Shown: in pieces, positions 26,773 through 34,530 of the stretch | How the letters are laid out: every line of letters starts with the position of its first letter | How positions within the stretch are numbered: position 1 is the first letter of the stretch | Source of the DNA: Burkholderiales bacterium PBB6 | GTDB lineage: Bacteria; Pseudomonadota; Gammaproteobacteria; Burkholderiales; Burkholderiaceae_C | NCBI GenBank assembly: GCA_002255925.1 | Contig: NKIH01000007.1 | Location: 186,001 to 250,000 of the forward strand | Length of the DNA stretch: 64,000 nucleotides | Reading direction: 5' to 3' | Position numbers and translations under genes: made by a program | Notes under the pieces: model-generated | What the model was told of the DNA's origin: nothing | Databases searched by the model: none | The model's input: the letters and a program-made list of their open reading frames with translations, nothing else

Positions 26773-27878
26773 GACGCCCTCAGAATCTCGAGCACGCGAG
26801 CAACTCTTTCCCGGACGAAGGATGGGGTATTTGTACCTTGCCTAACAATTCGCTCAAACGATGCATCTTGGAAAAGCTTCGCAGTCTTTTTCAGGATTGA
26901 CGCGCTATTTCCCTTAGCTGATTTCAGCTCATTGGGTGTCAGTTCGTTTACCGCCAACATTTCCGCGTCGTAAACGCCCGCCAAAAACTGATCACGCCAG
27001 CCAGTTCCCGTGAATCTCTGAAATGCGTACTTCCCCCATATTTCTTCGCATGAATTTAAAGCCCTTTCGAACCTCTTCTTCAATGCGTCGAGTTCGGCCT
27101 TTGAATCCTTTATGTGACGCACCATGCACAAATCGAGTTCATCCCTAAGTGAGCCAGAGAAGTGCTGCCACGATTCACTCAACGCGAAGAATCGAAGTAC
27201 GTACTCAGCGTCTGCCATCTGAGCATAGGCCGGCGATTTCTCGTCCGAAATCTTGAGTTGCGCTCTCAGAAAGGTTTCGTTGGAAAGATGGTAAATCAAA
27301 TCACTAAATCCGCCCCGATAAGCCACCTTGCGCAGTTCTTGAGCGAGCATCTGTTCGCCGCCGCGATTTAGGCGCGTAAAAACTTCGAATTTTAGAGTTG
27401 GATCGGACTGCTTTAAAAGCGTTACCACTCGGACATAAGGTCTAATATTCAATGCGTTTTGAAGATCCTCCGGCAGACCATCAAAGTCATAGCCTTCGAG
27501 CTCCGAGAATGTTTCCAAGTTCTTGAGCTGGAGCTTCTCAACCATAAACGCATGTATTGCGGTTAGGCGCTGCTTACCGTCCACGACAGAATACTGGCCA
27601 TAGGCATCTTCTGCTAAATAGATGGGAGGCACCGGGACATTCATGAGAAATGATTCAATCAGTGCTGATTGCTTATCAGCCGTCCAACGTTGCCGCCGCT
27701 GAAAGTCGGGGGCCAAGTCGATTGCAGCCTTGCCTCTCGAGTCCGGCTTCAACATGCCGGCAAGCGAGGAGAGCGACAGATCGGCAGTCTGGTAAACCAA
27801 ACGGTCCTGCGCTTTGAGAAAGCGCCCCAAAATAGCCGAAGCTTTGTTCGCGGGCTTTTTAATATCAGCTTTGTTCAA
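26769..27878 (-). CDS. DUF262-domain protein (GmrSD/ParB-like)
   Basis: A 369-residue protein with a DUF262 core in the N-terminal half: APDFQRRQRWTADKQSALIE, the hallmark VVDGKQRLTAI, and FTRLNRGGEQMLAQELR. DUF262 is a ParB/sulfiredoxin-like fold that hydrolyses nucleotides in GmrS-type restriction proteins and several defence systems. Only the N-terminal domain is canonical; the C-terminal third is not the HNH (DUF1524) nuclease of GmrSD. The downstream HEPN gene would then be the effector. The start is TTG at the complement of 27876-27878, with GAGGTGA just upstream, a strong ribosome-binding site for a rare start codon. Confidence 0.88.
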   Translation of the reverse strand: MNKADIKKPANKASAILGRFLKAQDRLVYQTADLSLSSLAGMLKPDSRGKAAIDLAPDFQRRQRWTADKQSALIESFLMNVPVPPIYLAEDAYGQYSVVDGKQRLTAIHAFMVEKLQLKNLETFSELEGYDFDGLPEDLQNALNIRPYVRVVTLLKQSDPTLKFEVFTRLNRGGEQMLAQELRKVAYRGGFSDLIYHLSNETFLRAQLKISDEKSPAYAQMADAEYVLRFFALSESWQHFSGSLRDELDLCMVRHIKDSKAELDALKKRFERALNSCEEIWGKYAFQRFTGTGWRDQFLAGVYDAEMLAVNELTPNELKSAKGNSASILKKTAKLFQDASFERIVRQGTNTPSFVRERVARVLEILRAS

Positions 27879-28042
27879 TATTCACCTCAGCTCTGAATTG
27901 GCACTGGATTGCAGCGCGCGAGAATTAGTTCGTCTTGCACGATCAAAATTCGGAATAGATTACCATATGGCAACTGATCTGCCAGCCTCATAGGTAGGCA
28001 ACAACACCTATGTCCGCAGGTGGCCGGAAGCCGCTCCCGCCT

Positions 28043-28918
28043 TCAAAAAGGAATGTCGTCATCCATGTCGTCGAATCCGGTCGGCTGCGTTGGCATTTTC
28101 CTTTTGCCGGGACGGAGGGCTGGCGCAGAAAGCTCAATGATTCTGTCCTCATGCTTCAGGAAAGCATCTGTGCCGTCCTCGGTTGCCGAGAATGCGAAAT
28201 ATTCCCATCCTTGGTCGTCCAAAGCGTTGGTTTTCTCGATGTACCCAAGCTTCGACAGCTTGATCGCGCTCATCGCCAGCACGGGATCGGGGGACTGCAT
28301 TTGATTGGCGATCTGATGGAACGGGATTCCTACGACATCTGAAATTGTGCTTCTAACGCATACCGCGAGGAAGCGCAGGTCGTTGTCCTGGAGCTTGTAG
28401 TCGGGTGGGTTGGCGACGTGCCTCGCCGGGCCGATCTGCTTTGAGAAGGGCGAACGATCGATCGCGCCCTTTTCCTTAATCCTGTCCTTGATCTGCTTGC
28501 ACGCGACGTTCAAGGCCGAAGAGATGTCGCCGTCCGGTCGGTCAGCAACATAGTCAGCAGTGTTCATCCCGAGCAGATCAGAAGGCAGATGCATTTCCAC
28601 GTCTCGCGGCTTAACGACGTAGCAACGCTCCTTACCAATCGCGCCGATGAACAGCCCCAGCTCGAAGATAACGTTGTCGCGCGCGGTAGCGTGCTGCTTT
28701 TCTCGGATCGTCGTGAGATCGTCGGGCGTGAAGACAAACACCGCGAAGTCAACCGTCGAGGATTTCTTGACGAGATCGTCGATCGTTTGCGAGCTGAGCT
28801 TAAAGGTGCCCGTGCGCCAAACGGTGCAATGTACGTCGTGGTCGAGGTTCTCGTTGATCGCGTCCGCCACGTGAAGGCCCTCGACCGAAGAGGCAATGAA
28901 CAGCGCTGGCTTTGTCAT
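28043..28918 (-). CDS. TIR-like nucleotide-binding protein with C-terminal winged-helix-like domain
   Basis: A 291-residue protein. Residues 1 to about 150 match the 'predicted nucleotide-binding protein containing TIR-like domain' family (CBASS/Pycsar effector type): ALFIASSVEGLHVADAI at the N terminus, a Val/Phe-rich strand DFAVFVFTPDD, and the signature RDNVIFELGLFIG with candidate catalytic Glu86. Such domains degrade NAD+ during phage defence. Residues about 175-265 look like a winged helix (ISDVVGIPFHQIANQM, AIKLSKLGYIEK). The end is acidic (FDDMDDDIPF). No cyclase gene is present in the window, so it is either a stand-alone defence gene or responds to another signal. Confidence 0.8.
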   Translation of the reverse strand: MTKPALFIASSVEGLHVADAINENLDHDVHCTVWRTGTFKLSSQTIDDLVKKSSTVDFAVFVFTPDDLTTIREKQHATARDNVIFELGLFIGAIGKERCYVVKPRDVEMHLPSDLLGMNTADYVADRPDGDISSALNVACKQIKDRIKEKGAIDRSPFSKQIGPARHVANPPDYKLQDNDLRFLAVCVRSTISDVVGIPFHQIANQMQSPDPVLAMSAIKLSKLGYIEKTNALDDQGWEYFAFSATEDGTDAFLKHEDRIIELSAPALRPGKRKMPTQPTGFDDMDDDIPF

Positions 28919-29368
28919 TCGAGTTGTTCCCTGAATCGTGCGGCCTATGCTTGGTCTGTCGAATGTACCGCGCCCCGATCTCGCTCATGTCGGGGGTGCG
29001 TCGGGTGGCAGTTTGGATAACGCCCTCTGTGGCGCCAACTTTGGCTGCGCTATGACCGGAAAGACAAAGCGTTGCGCCGCATCGGCAACCTTCAGCGTGC
29101 GACGACTGGCTGCAGCGAGCGAAGCGCAATGGACTGCCGACTACTGCCTGCCAATACCATAAAGGAACCGGAAGTCGGCCAACGATTTGCTGGCCAGACA
29201 GTTTCCCGTCACGTTGCTGGTACGAAACAGCGGTCGCTCGCCAGCGGCTGCTTCTGGCCGGCAGCCGAAGTTCGCGATTGCGCTTGAAAGCGGTCGTCCG
29301 GACAGCGCCGACAGCGGCAAACCCGCCCAGCCGGCAGGACCGGCCGAGTGGTACCAAACGGTTCTCGA
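28919..29368. other. Spacer between TIR-like and integrase genes
   Basis: About 450 nt, back to higher GC. It carries the promoter of the TIR-like gene at its left end. Short open frames on both strands are not family-like. No attachment-site repeat was recognised. Confidence 0.3.
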
Positions 29369-29992
29369 TCAGATCTCGGTCTGTTCGGATATCTCGAGGG
29401 CGTCGTCGACCTCGATGCCCAGGTACCGCACCGTGGACTCGAGCTTGGAATGACCAAGTAATAACTGGACGGCGCGCAGATTCTTTGTGCGCCGGTAGAT
29501 CAAGGTCGCCTTGGTCCGCCGCATCGAGTGCGTGCCGTAGTCGGCGGGATCCAGGCCGAGTTCCTGCACCCAGCCTTCGAGAATCCGCGCGTACTGCCGC
29601 GTGCCCAGGTGTGGCGAGTCATGCATGCGGCTGGGGAACAGGAAGTCGTCAGACTTCAACCCCGCCAGCTTGATCCACTTGTGCAGAGCATCGCGAGTAC
29701 CTGACGTGATCTCAAATTGCACCGGGCGCTGGGTTTTGTGCTGCATCACCATGGCGCGGGATGCGACCTGGTCTCCGTGGCGAACGTCCCGGACCTTCAG
29801 GCTGACGAGATCGCAGCCCCGTAGCTTGCTGTCAATGCCCAGGTTGAAGAGTGCAAGTTCCCGGACTCGGTTTTCCATCTGAAGGCGAACTCGGAGCGCC
29901 CAGATGTCCTTGAGCTTGAACGGCGCCTTCTGGACGACGATCTTGCCCTTGTTCCATGGCTCGCGATGAGCCGCATTGGCTGCAGATCCCAT
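29369..29992 (-). CDS. Compact tyrosine recombinase / integrase
   Basis: A 207-residue recombinase with all catalytic residues of the family: Arg58 (KLRGCDL), Lys86 (QHKTQRP), His155 and Arg158 (THSMRRTKATL), His181 (LLGHSKLES) and nucleophile Tyr190 (VRYLGIE). The N-terminal arm- and core-binding domains of phage integrases are missing, as in the short stand-alone integrases common in proteobacterial islands. The start at 29992 has GGGAG 8 nt upstream; upstream in-frame codons to 30064 are less likely. It could move the island, though it lies inside it, not at the tRNA. Confidence 0.88.
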   Translation of the reverse strand: MGSAANAAHREPWNKGKIVVQKAPFKLKDIWALRVRLQMENRVRELALFNLGIDSKLRGCDLVSLKVRDVRHGDQVASRAMVMQHKTQRPVQFEITSGTRDALHKWIKLAGLKSDDFLFPSRMHDSPHLGTRQYARILEGWVQELGLDPADYGTHSMRRTKATLIYRRTKNLRAVQLLLGHSKLESTVRYLGIEVDDALEISEQTEI

Positions 29993-30262
29993 GATGGTCT
30001 CCCATCGAGTTGAAGGCCTGACAAGATGCGCCGTCGCGCAGGCGGCGTCCTTGTCTTGCATCAACTCAGGCCTGCAGCTGTTTCGGGTGCCGAAGGTCAG
30101 CTATGCGGTAGTGCTGCGAGATGCGGCTGTCGGCCATGAGCGGGCTCTGGTGGATGACCGGTCCAGGGCGACTCAGTCGCTGATGTTGGCCGCCCGCTTA
30201 CTTGAGCGCGCCCTAGGCCTGGGCCTGCAACCCCTGGGGTGTGAGGATCCCGACGGAGACGG
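29993..30262. other. Spacer between integrase and dienelactone hydrolase genes
   Basis: About 270 nt of higher GC. It contains the integrase promoter region. The hydrolase gene ends at 30263 on the same strand. No gene or repeat seen. Confidence 0.3.
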
Positions 30263-31120
30263 TCAGGCCAGCGCTTTGCCGTACAGGGCGAGCATGCGGC
30301 TCCACGCCTTCTCTGCCGCTAGCTCGTTGTAGACGAGCGTATCCGGCGGACACCAGCCGTGCGCCCCTTGGTAGACCTCGATCTCCGCGGCCAGCTTGGC
30401 TTTGTCGAACGTCTCCTTCAACACGGTCTTGTCGTTTGGCCGCCGCTGGTCGTCGTTCTCGGCGATGGCAATCAGGAACGACGCCTTTGTGGCCGCCGCC
30501 AGCAGATGCGGGCTGTCCTGGCCTGCCGCGTCATTCACTAGCCCGCCACCGTGGAACGACGCGACGGCGCCGATGCGATCAGGCACTGCTGAAGCTGTGT
30601 GGAACGACATGGGGCCGCCCATGCAGTAGCCGTGCACGCCGACTTTCCGGTTCTTGTTCACCTGTGGCTGCGCATCGAGCCAGGCGACGAACGCCTTCGC
30701 ATCCGTCATGTCAGTCGCGGCGCTCATGCCCTTGCGGAACGGCAGCATTTCCGGGATCGGCGTCGCGCCCGTGGCGCTTGGCTTGCCGTTGCGATAGAAG
30801 TGGTTGACGACAAGCACTGAATACCCGGACGCGGCGAGCCGCTGGCCCATTGTTCGCATGGCAGGCCGGAGCCCGAAGATGTCGGGCCACACCAGCACGG
30901 CCGGCGCGGCACCAGAGGCGGGGTGCACGAAATACGCGTCGCAGGTGCCGTCCGGCGTCTTGATCTCGACCTCCCGTTCGCTGGTCGCCTGCGCGTTGGC
31001 TAACGCGGGAAGCATCATGGGTGCGCCGGCTGCAACCAGGACGCCAAACTGCCGTCGGGTAATCAGCCCCCTCGCCTCATACTCCGCCACGCTTTCAGCG
31101 AAATGATCCTTGTCGCACAT
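30263..31120 (-). CDS. Dienelactone hydrolase-family protein with Tat-type signal
   Basis: Alpha/beta hydrolase of 285 residues with a cysteine nucleophile: Cys166 in VHGYCMGGPM, acid in AENDDQRRP and histidine in YQGAHGWCPP. The N terminus has an extension and then TRRQFGVLVAAGAP...ALANA, a twin-arginine-like signal, so the enzyme is probably periplasmic. The ATG at 31120 is preceded by GGGAGC, an excellent ribosome-binding site. Its GC is like the chromosome, not like the DUF262/HEPN genes. The natural substrate is unknown. Confidence 0.88.
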   Translation of the reverse strand: MCDKDHFAESVAEYEARGLITRRQFGVLVAAGAPMMLPALANAQATSEREVEIKTPDGTCDAYFVHPASGAAPAVLVWPDIFGLRPAMRTMGQRLAASGYSVLVVNHFYRNGKPSATGATPIPEMLPFRKGMSAATDMTDAKAFVAWLDAQPQVNKNRKVGVHGYCMGGPMSFHTASAVPDRIGAVASFHGGGLVNDAAGQDSPHLLAAATKASFLIAIAENDDQRRPNDKTVLKETFDKAKLAAEIEVYQGAHGWCPPDTLVYNELAAEKAWSRMLALYGKALA

Positions 31121-31723
31121 GTCAGCTCCCTATCGCCCAGGTGATCACCGCGGGACGCGGCACCAAAAATTACACCAGAAACTGCGTTGAGTGCAGCGGG
31201 CTTGCAGCTTGACCCTCGTGCGAGCAGTGCGCCCACATTGATCGTGTCATCGCCCGGCGGCGTGGTTGTCGCGCTGGTGGGCCGCTGTCGGGCACCGAAT
31301 CGCGCGACATAGAGGACCGCAATGGGTCGATTTCAGCCTGTCGCAGGTTGCGAAAGCAGTCGTTCGCGCTGCAAAACCGGGAAGCTTCGGCGCTGACGTC
31401 AGCTGTGCGCCTAATAGTTGGCGCCTGTGGCGCTACCTGCCTTCAATGCGAATGTCAGCTTGGTGGCGCTCACCGGAAGTTCAGATGTGGACGGCGACCG
31501 TCAGCAACCGCTGCGTAGCTGCCCGCCAGCTCTTGGCTGGCGGCCTCAAACTGTACTCAGCCGTTCGTGGTCTAGCTCTTGAACTACCGGTCCTACGAAT
31601 ACCGACCATTCGCTGTTGCCCGCCGCTGCTCTTCAGAGACTAGCCGCAGGCTCCTTGGAACCTGCGACGTATTGGTGGCATCTGGAATCGCGCCCCTGCG
31701 TGCCGATCGCCAAGCGGCGAGGC
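31121..31723. other. Long spacer with right copy of the 41-bp repeat
   Basis: About 600 nt. A frame at 31266-31643 is open, but its codons cross the repeat and it has no ribosome-binding site or family resemblance, so I do not call a gene. Holds the 41-bp repeat at 31504-31544. Confidence 0.4.
31504..31544 (+). repeat. 41-bp repeat, right copy
   Basis: Exact copy of 25379-25419 in direct orientation, with the same 8-bp inverted repeat. Together they bracket about 6.1 kb that includes the HEPN/DUF262 pair, the TIR-like gene, the integrase and the hydrolase. Confidence 0.95.
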
Positions 31724-32392
31724 TCAAGCTAAGTCGAATTCCTCTGCTGGGTAGCTGAGCCGAGGTTCGCCGTGCTGCACGACTGACTTGAGCACAGGCG
31801 CTGCATACATGCGCCGGCCCACTCGTTCAAAGGCGAACTCGCAAAGCATCGGGACGGCCCAGCCAGAGTAAGAGGTGCAGTAGACGCAGATTTCTCCATG
31901 CAGCGTCACGACCGTGCGCTCAGGCAGGACGCCGCCATCGTCTTCTGTCTGCGGGTTGTACGACATCGCCTCGCGAACCAACTGGCGGAAGCTCTCTTTA
32001 GTCCCGTGTGGCGCTAGTAAATCCGCTATGCGCGGATCTTCCACCTTCTGAAAGGCCATTCGCGCCATCCACCCCAGCAGTCCGGGGTGTTCATGTAGCT
32101 CTAGCGCGCCAGTCACCTGCTTTGCATTAAGGTCATCAATCAGCAGCGACCAATGGTCACGGTTCATGCAGAAGCCAAAATCCATGGCGCGCAGCATGGC
32201 CGAATCGGGGACCAGCATCGCTGACCCGGCACAACTATCAAACGCCGCGGCGTCGGCTTCTTTGAAGGATGCGTAGGTGTTGTGCCCCAGGGCCGCTGCC
32301 AGCAGCTGCTGTGCCTGGCCTATCGCGATGTTGGGGTAGAAGGTGCGCAGCTTTGCGTGTGCGACCTTGGCGCAGTCCTTGAATCGAGTCAT
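31724..32392 (-). CDS. Hypothetical protein
   Basis: A 222-residue protein without a family I can name. The first 50 residues (MTRFKDCAKVAHAKLRTFY, QQLLAAALGHNTYASFKEAD) resemble a short helical module seen at the start of various island-encoded proteins, where it is followed by unrelated domains. The rest has no visible catalytic motif; a Cys/Tyr-rich segment (EICVYCTSYSGWAVPMLCEF) stands out. AAGGAAA upstream of the ATG supports translation. It has no clear operon partner. Confidence 0.6.
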   Translation of the reverse strand: MTRFKDCAKVAHAKLRTFYPNIAIGQAQQLLAAALGHNTYASFKEADAAAFDSCAGSAMLVPDSAMLRAMDFGFCMNRDHWSLLIDDLNAKQVTGALELHEHPGLLGWMARMAFQKVEDPRIADLLAPHGTKESFRQLVREAMSYNPQTEDDGGVLPERTVVTLHGEICVYCTSYSGWAVPMLCEFAFERVGRRMYAAPVLKSVVQHGEPRLSYPAEEFDLA

Positions 32393-33056
32393 AGCGATTT
32401 CCTTGAAGCAGACCTTGAGCGCTTACGGCCCGCTTGAAGAATCGCCAGATGGATTCAGGTTGCGAGTGGGCAAATGCCGTGACGAGAACGCTGGACGAGC
32501 CAGCTCTGCTTTAAGTCGCTCAAAACTTCGGTGCAGATACCTTGTGATCACTCTAGCACGGGTTGGTCGCAAGCTGAGTTGAGCATGGCGAGCGGCTGCA
32601 ACGTCACTGCATTGCGCGCCAGCCAGCCAATCCGAAGGTCGGCTTGAGGCGCTGACCGTAAATGCACAAGTCGACCGCGAATGGCCGCAACCGCTGCGAA
32701 GCGATCATTGAGGTTTTGGGTAAGTCCAGCCAGCAAGGGCAGAGAACCAATCGGCATTCACTGCCGAAGCGCTTTCACAAGCGCAACAGGCTCGTAGCGT
32801 TGCAACTCGCTGGCGAACGACGCCAGACATGCACGCAGCGATCTCGCTAAAAGAAGAGGACTGCGTAGGCGGTACCTAGCGAGTATCGGGACTCTAGTGC
32901 GGCACGCTCTAGCTGGCTGGCTGGCGCCAGTCGCCTCCGCATTCGCCTAGGCCACAACCAACATGTGGCGAATTTTGACAACAACCAACAGCTGGCAAAA
33001 CCGCCACGTATTGGTGAACTTGTCACCGAGCGCAACGCGCTGCAAGGTCAGCAAGA
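32393..33056. other. Long spacer between hypothetical gene and tRNA-Arg
   Basis: About 660 nt. No gene found. It contains a 12-nt match (GCAACCGCTGCG, 32687-32698) to the start of the 41-bp repeat, which suggests a decayed third copy. This is the right flank of the accessory region; an attachment site, if any, would overlap the tRNA 3' end. Confidence 0.4.
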
Positions 33057-33132
33057 TGGTGCGCCCGGCTGGGATCGAACCAGCAACCCCTGGCTTCGGA
33101 GGCCAGTACTCTATCCATTGAGCTACGGGCGC
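33057..33132 (-). tRNA. tRNA-Arg (anticodon CCG)
   Basis: The minus strand reads as a complete tRNA: 7-bp acceptor stem GCGCCCG/CGGGCGC, D arm with AGCTCAATGGATAGAGT, anticodon stem CTGGC/GCCAG around loop CTCCGAA (anticodon CCG, reading CGG), and a T arm with GGTTCGATCCC. Discriminator A and an encoded CCA end are at 33060-33057. Its 3' end faces the accessory region, making it the likely integration target. Confidence 0.97.
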
Positions 33133-33220
33133 AGCATGGAAAGGCGAGATTCTAGCAGGCGGGTCCGTGGCTTCTTTGCCCGGCTGCGGCGCCAACGTGA
33201 CATTCAGCTCACCCGCTGAT

Positions 33221-33249
33221 GCCCCGAGGCGCTGGCTGCTGCATATAAT
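33221..33249 (+). promoter_or_regulatory. Candidate promoter of the cytochrome c5 gene
   Basis: A perfect TATAAT lies at 33244-33249, 61 nt before the cytochrome c start codon. The -35 region at 17 bp spacing (near 33221-33226) is not a good match to TTGACA, so the call rests on the -10 box and location. Confidence 0.4.
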
Positions 33250-33309
33250 CCGCCGGCTGTACGGGGTGCATTGGGTGCCCCGGCCTCATGCCCAGCGACC
33301 GAGGATTCC

Positions 33310-33849
33310 ATGAGCGACGCTCACGATCAAGCACACGACGCCCCGCACGAAGGGCCGATCAAGACGCCCAAGCAACTGATTGCGACCGTGGTCGCCTCGT
33401 TTGTGGTGCCGATTCTGGCCATCATCCTGCTGATCAACTACGTGTCGCTCAGCCCGAAGAAAGCCGCTGGCACCGAGGCCCTCGAAGCCGAAGCCACGGC
33501 AGCCCGCATCCAGCCGGTTGGCCAGATCGTGCTGAAGCCGGCAGGCGCTGCCGCCGTGCTGCGCGCCGGCGAAGAAGTCTTCACCGCGCAATGCTCGGCT
33601 TGCCACACCGCAGGCGCGATGGGCGCACCGAAGTTCGGTGACGCTGCAGCCTGGGGCCCGCGTCTGGGTCAAGGCTACGACAAGCTGCTGACCTCGGCCC
33701 TGAAGGGCAAGGGCAACATGGCTGCCCAGGGCGGCGGCGAATACTCCGACGTCGAAATCGGCCGTGCCGTGGTCTACATGGCCAACAAGGGCGGTGCCAA
33801 GTTCGACGAACCCAAGGCCCCGGCTGCTGCTGCCAGCGCAGCCCAGTAA
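33310..33849 (+). CDS. Membrane-anchored cytochrome c5-type protein
   Basis: Electron carrier of 179 residues: an N-terminal membrane helix (about residues 24-45, VVASFVVPILAIILLINYV), then one class-I cytochrome c domain with heme-binding CSACH (about 94-98) and an axial Met in GKGNMAAQGG. The C terminus is Ala/Pro-rich. This layout is common in Burkholderiales, where it passes electrons to terminal oxidases. The ATG at 33310 has GAGGA upstream. It is followed by a strong terminator and stands alone. Confidence 0.92.
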   Translation: MSDAHDQAHDAPHEGPIKTPKQLIATVVASFVVPILAIILLINYVSLSPKKAAGTEALEAEATAARIQPVGQIVLKPAGAAAVLRAGEEVFTAQCSACHTAGAMGAPKFGDAAAWGPRLGQGYDKLLTSALKGKGNMAAQGGGEYSDVEIGRAVVYMANKGGAKFDEPKAPAAAASAAQ

Positions 33850-33898
33850 GTGCCTGCCGGGCAGCCTGCGCTTGATGCGCGGTGCCCAGCCAAGAAGA

Positions 33899-33921
33899 AG
33901 CCACCCTCGGGTGGCTTTTTT
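33899..33921 (+). terminator. Rho-independent terminator after cytochrome c5
   Basis: Stem AGCCACCC / GGGTGGCT with a 2-nt TC tip, followed by six T residues (33916-33921), about 50 nt after the stop codon. In the other direction it could also serve the convergent gene at 33985. Confidence 0.9.
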
Positions 33922-33984
33922 GTTGCCTGCCTGGAGCTGGCGATGCGGGGGCGCAGCCTCAGTGCGCCACGTCACTGCGCCAAG

Positions 33985-34530
33985 TCAGCGCGCCAGCGCC
34001 TGCGGGCTGAGCACGTAGCCAAACCGGGCGGGCATGTCGGCAAAGACCAATTCAAGCGGCTCGGGCCAGGCACCGGTTTCGATGGCGTCTGCCGCCAGGC
34101 CCATGTCGAGCGTGTGCACCAGGCCGAAGCCGATGTTGGTATCGACGAACAGGCGCCCGTGCTCGTCGAGCCAGGTGGCCGCCACCTGCGCCGGCTCACC
34201 CGCCGCTGATAACAATTCCGGCGCCACCGCCCCACTCACCGGCGCATTCAGGCGCCAGACCCGAGGTGCCGCTTCGAGCTCGATGAACACGCGCTGCGGG
34301 CCGTTCTGGAAGTACCAGCAGCCGCGCTCGTCAGACGCGCAATTGCGCTCGATGAAGGCACGCAGCTGCACATGCAGCACCTGGCTGCCCTTGGGGTGCG
34401 GAAAGGGCCCGGCCGCCTGCGTGGGGTCGTCGCGCATGAACCATTCACCGCGCGCATCCAGCCCGAGCCAGTTGTAGCAAGCCGGCACCTGCGGCCATTT
34501 GGCCATCGCGGCCTTGACGATGTCATCCAT
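33985..34530 (-). CDS. Conserved betaproteobacterial protein of unknown function (DUF2946-like)
   Basis: A soluble 181-residue protein. Its start (MDDIVKAAMAKWPQVPACY, WLGLDARGEWFMRDD) is one I associate with a family of unknown function that is widespread in Burkholderiales and often annotated DUF2946/DUF2944; the exact number is from memory. No catalytic motif is visible. It overlaps the 3' end of the YheT-type hydrolase gene by 8 nt, so the two are co-translated. Confidence 0.75.
   Translation of the reverse strand: MDDIVKAAMAKWPQVPACYNWLGLDARGEWFMRDDPTQAAGPFPHPKGSQVLHVQLRAFIERNCASDERGCWYFQNGPQRVFIELEAAPRVWRLNAPVSGAVAPELLSAAGEPAQVAATWLDEHGRLFVDTNIGFGLVHTLDMGLAADAIETGAWPEPLELVFADMPARFGYVLSPQALAR

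Larger units (their letters stand above)
18612..33056. mobile_element. Putative genomic island next to tRNA-Arg
   Basis: The block between the LysR gene and tRNA-Arg(CCG) differs from both flanks. It is visibly AT-richer, less tightly packed, and made of accessory genes: HD hydrolase, LRAT-fold protein, transposase remnant, TniQ-like gene, PD-(D/E)XK nuclease, DUF262/HEPN pair, TIR-like protein and a tyrosine recombinase at 29369-29992. The 3' end of the tRNA points into the block, as expected for integration at a tRNA gene. I looked for a second copy of the tRNA 3' end near 18.6-19.5 kb and did not find one, so the left boundary is approximate. Confidence 0.6.

Noticed and set aside
31266-31643. 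Open frame of 125 codons on the plus strand
   Set aside because: It runs through the 41-bp repeat, lacks a ribosome-binding site, and its translation is Trp/Arg/Cys-rich without family resemblance.
33057-33132. Direct repeat of the tRNA 3' end as left attachment site
   Set aside because: I looked for GGCTGGGATCGAACC-type sequence around 18.6-19.5 kb and in the island spacers and saw none. The island call rests on composition and content.
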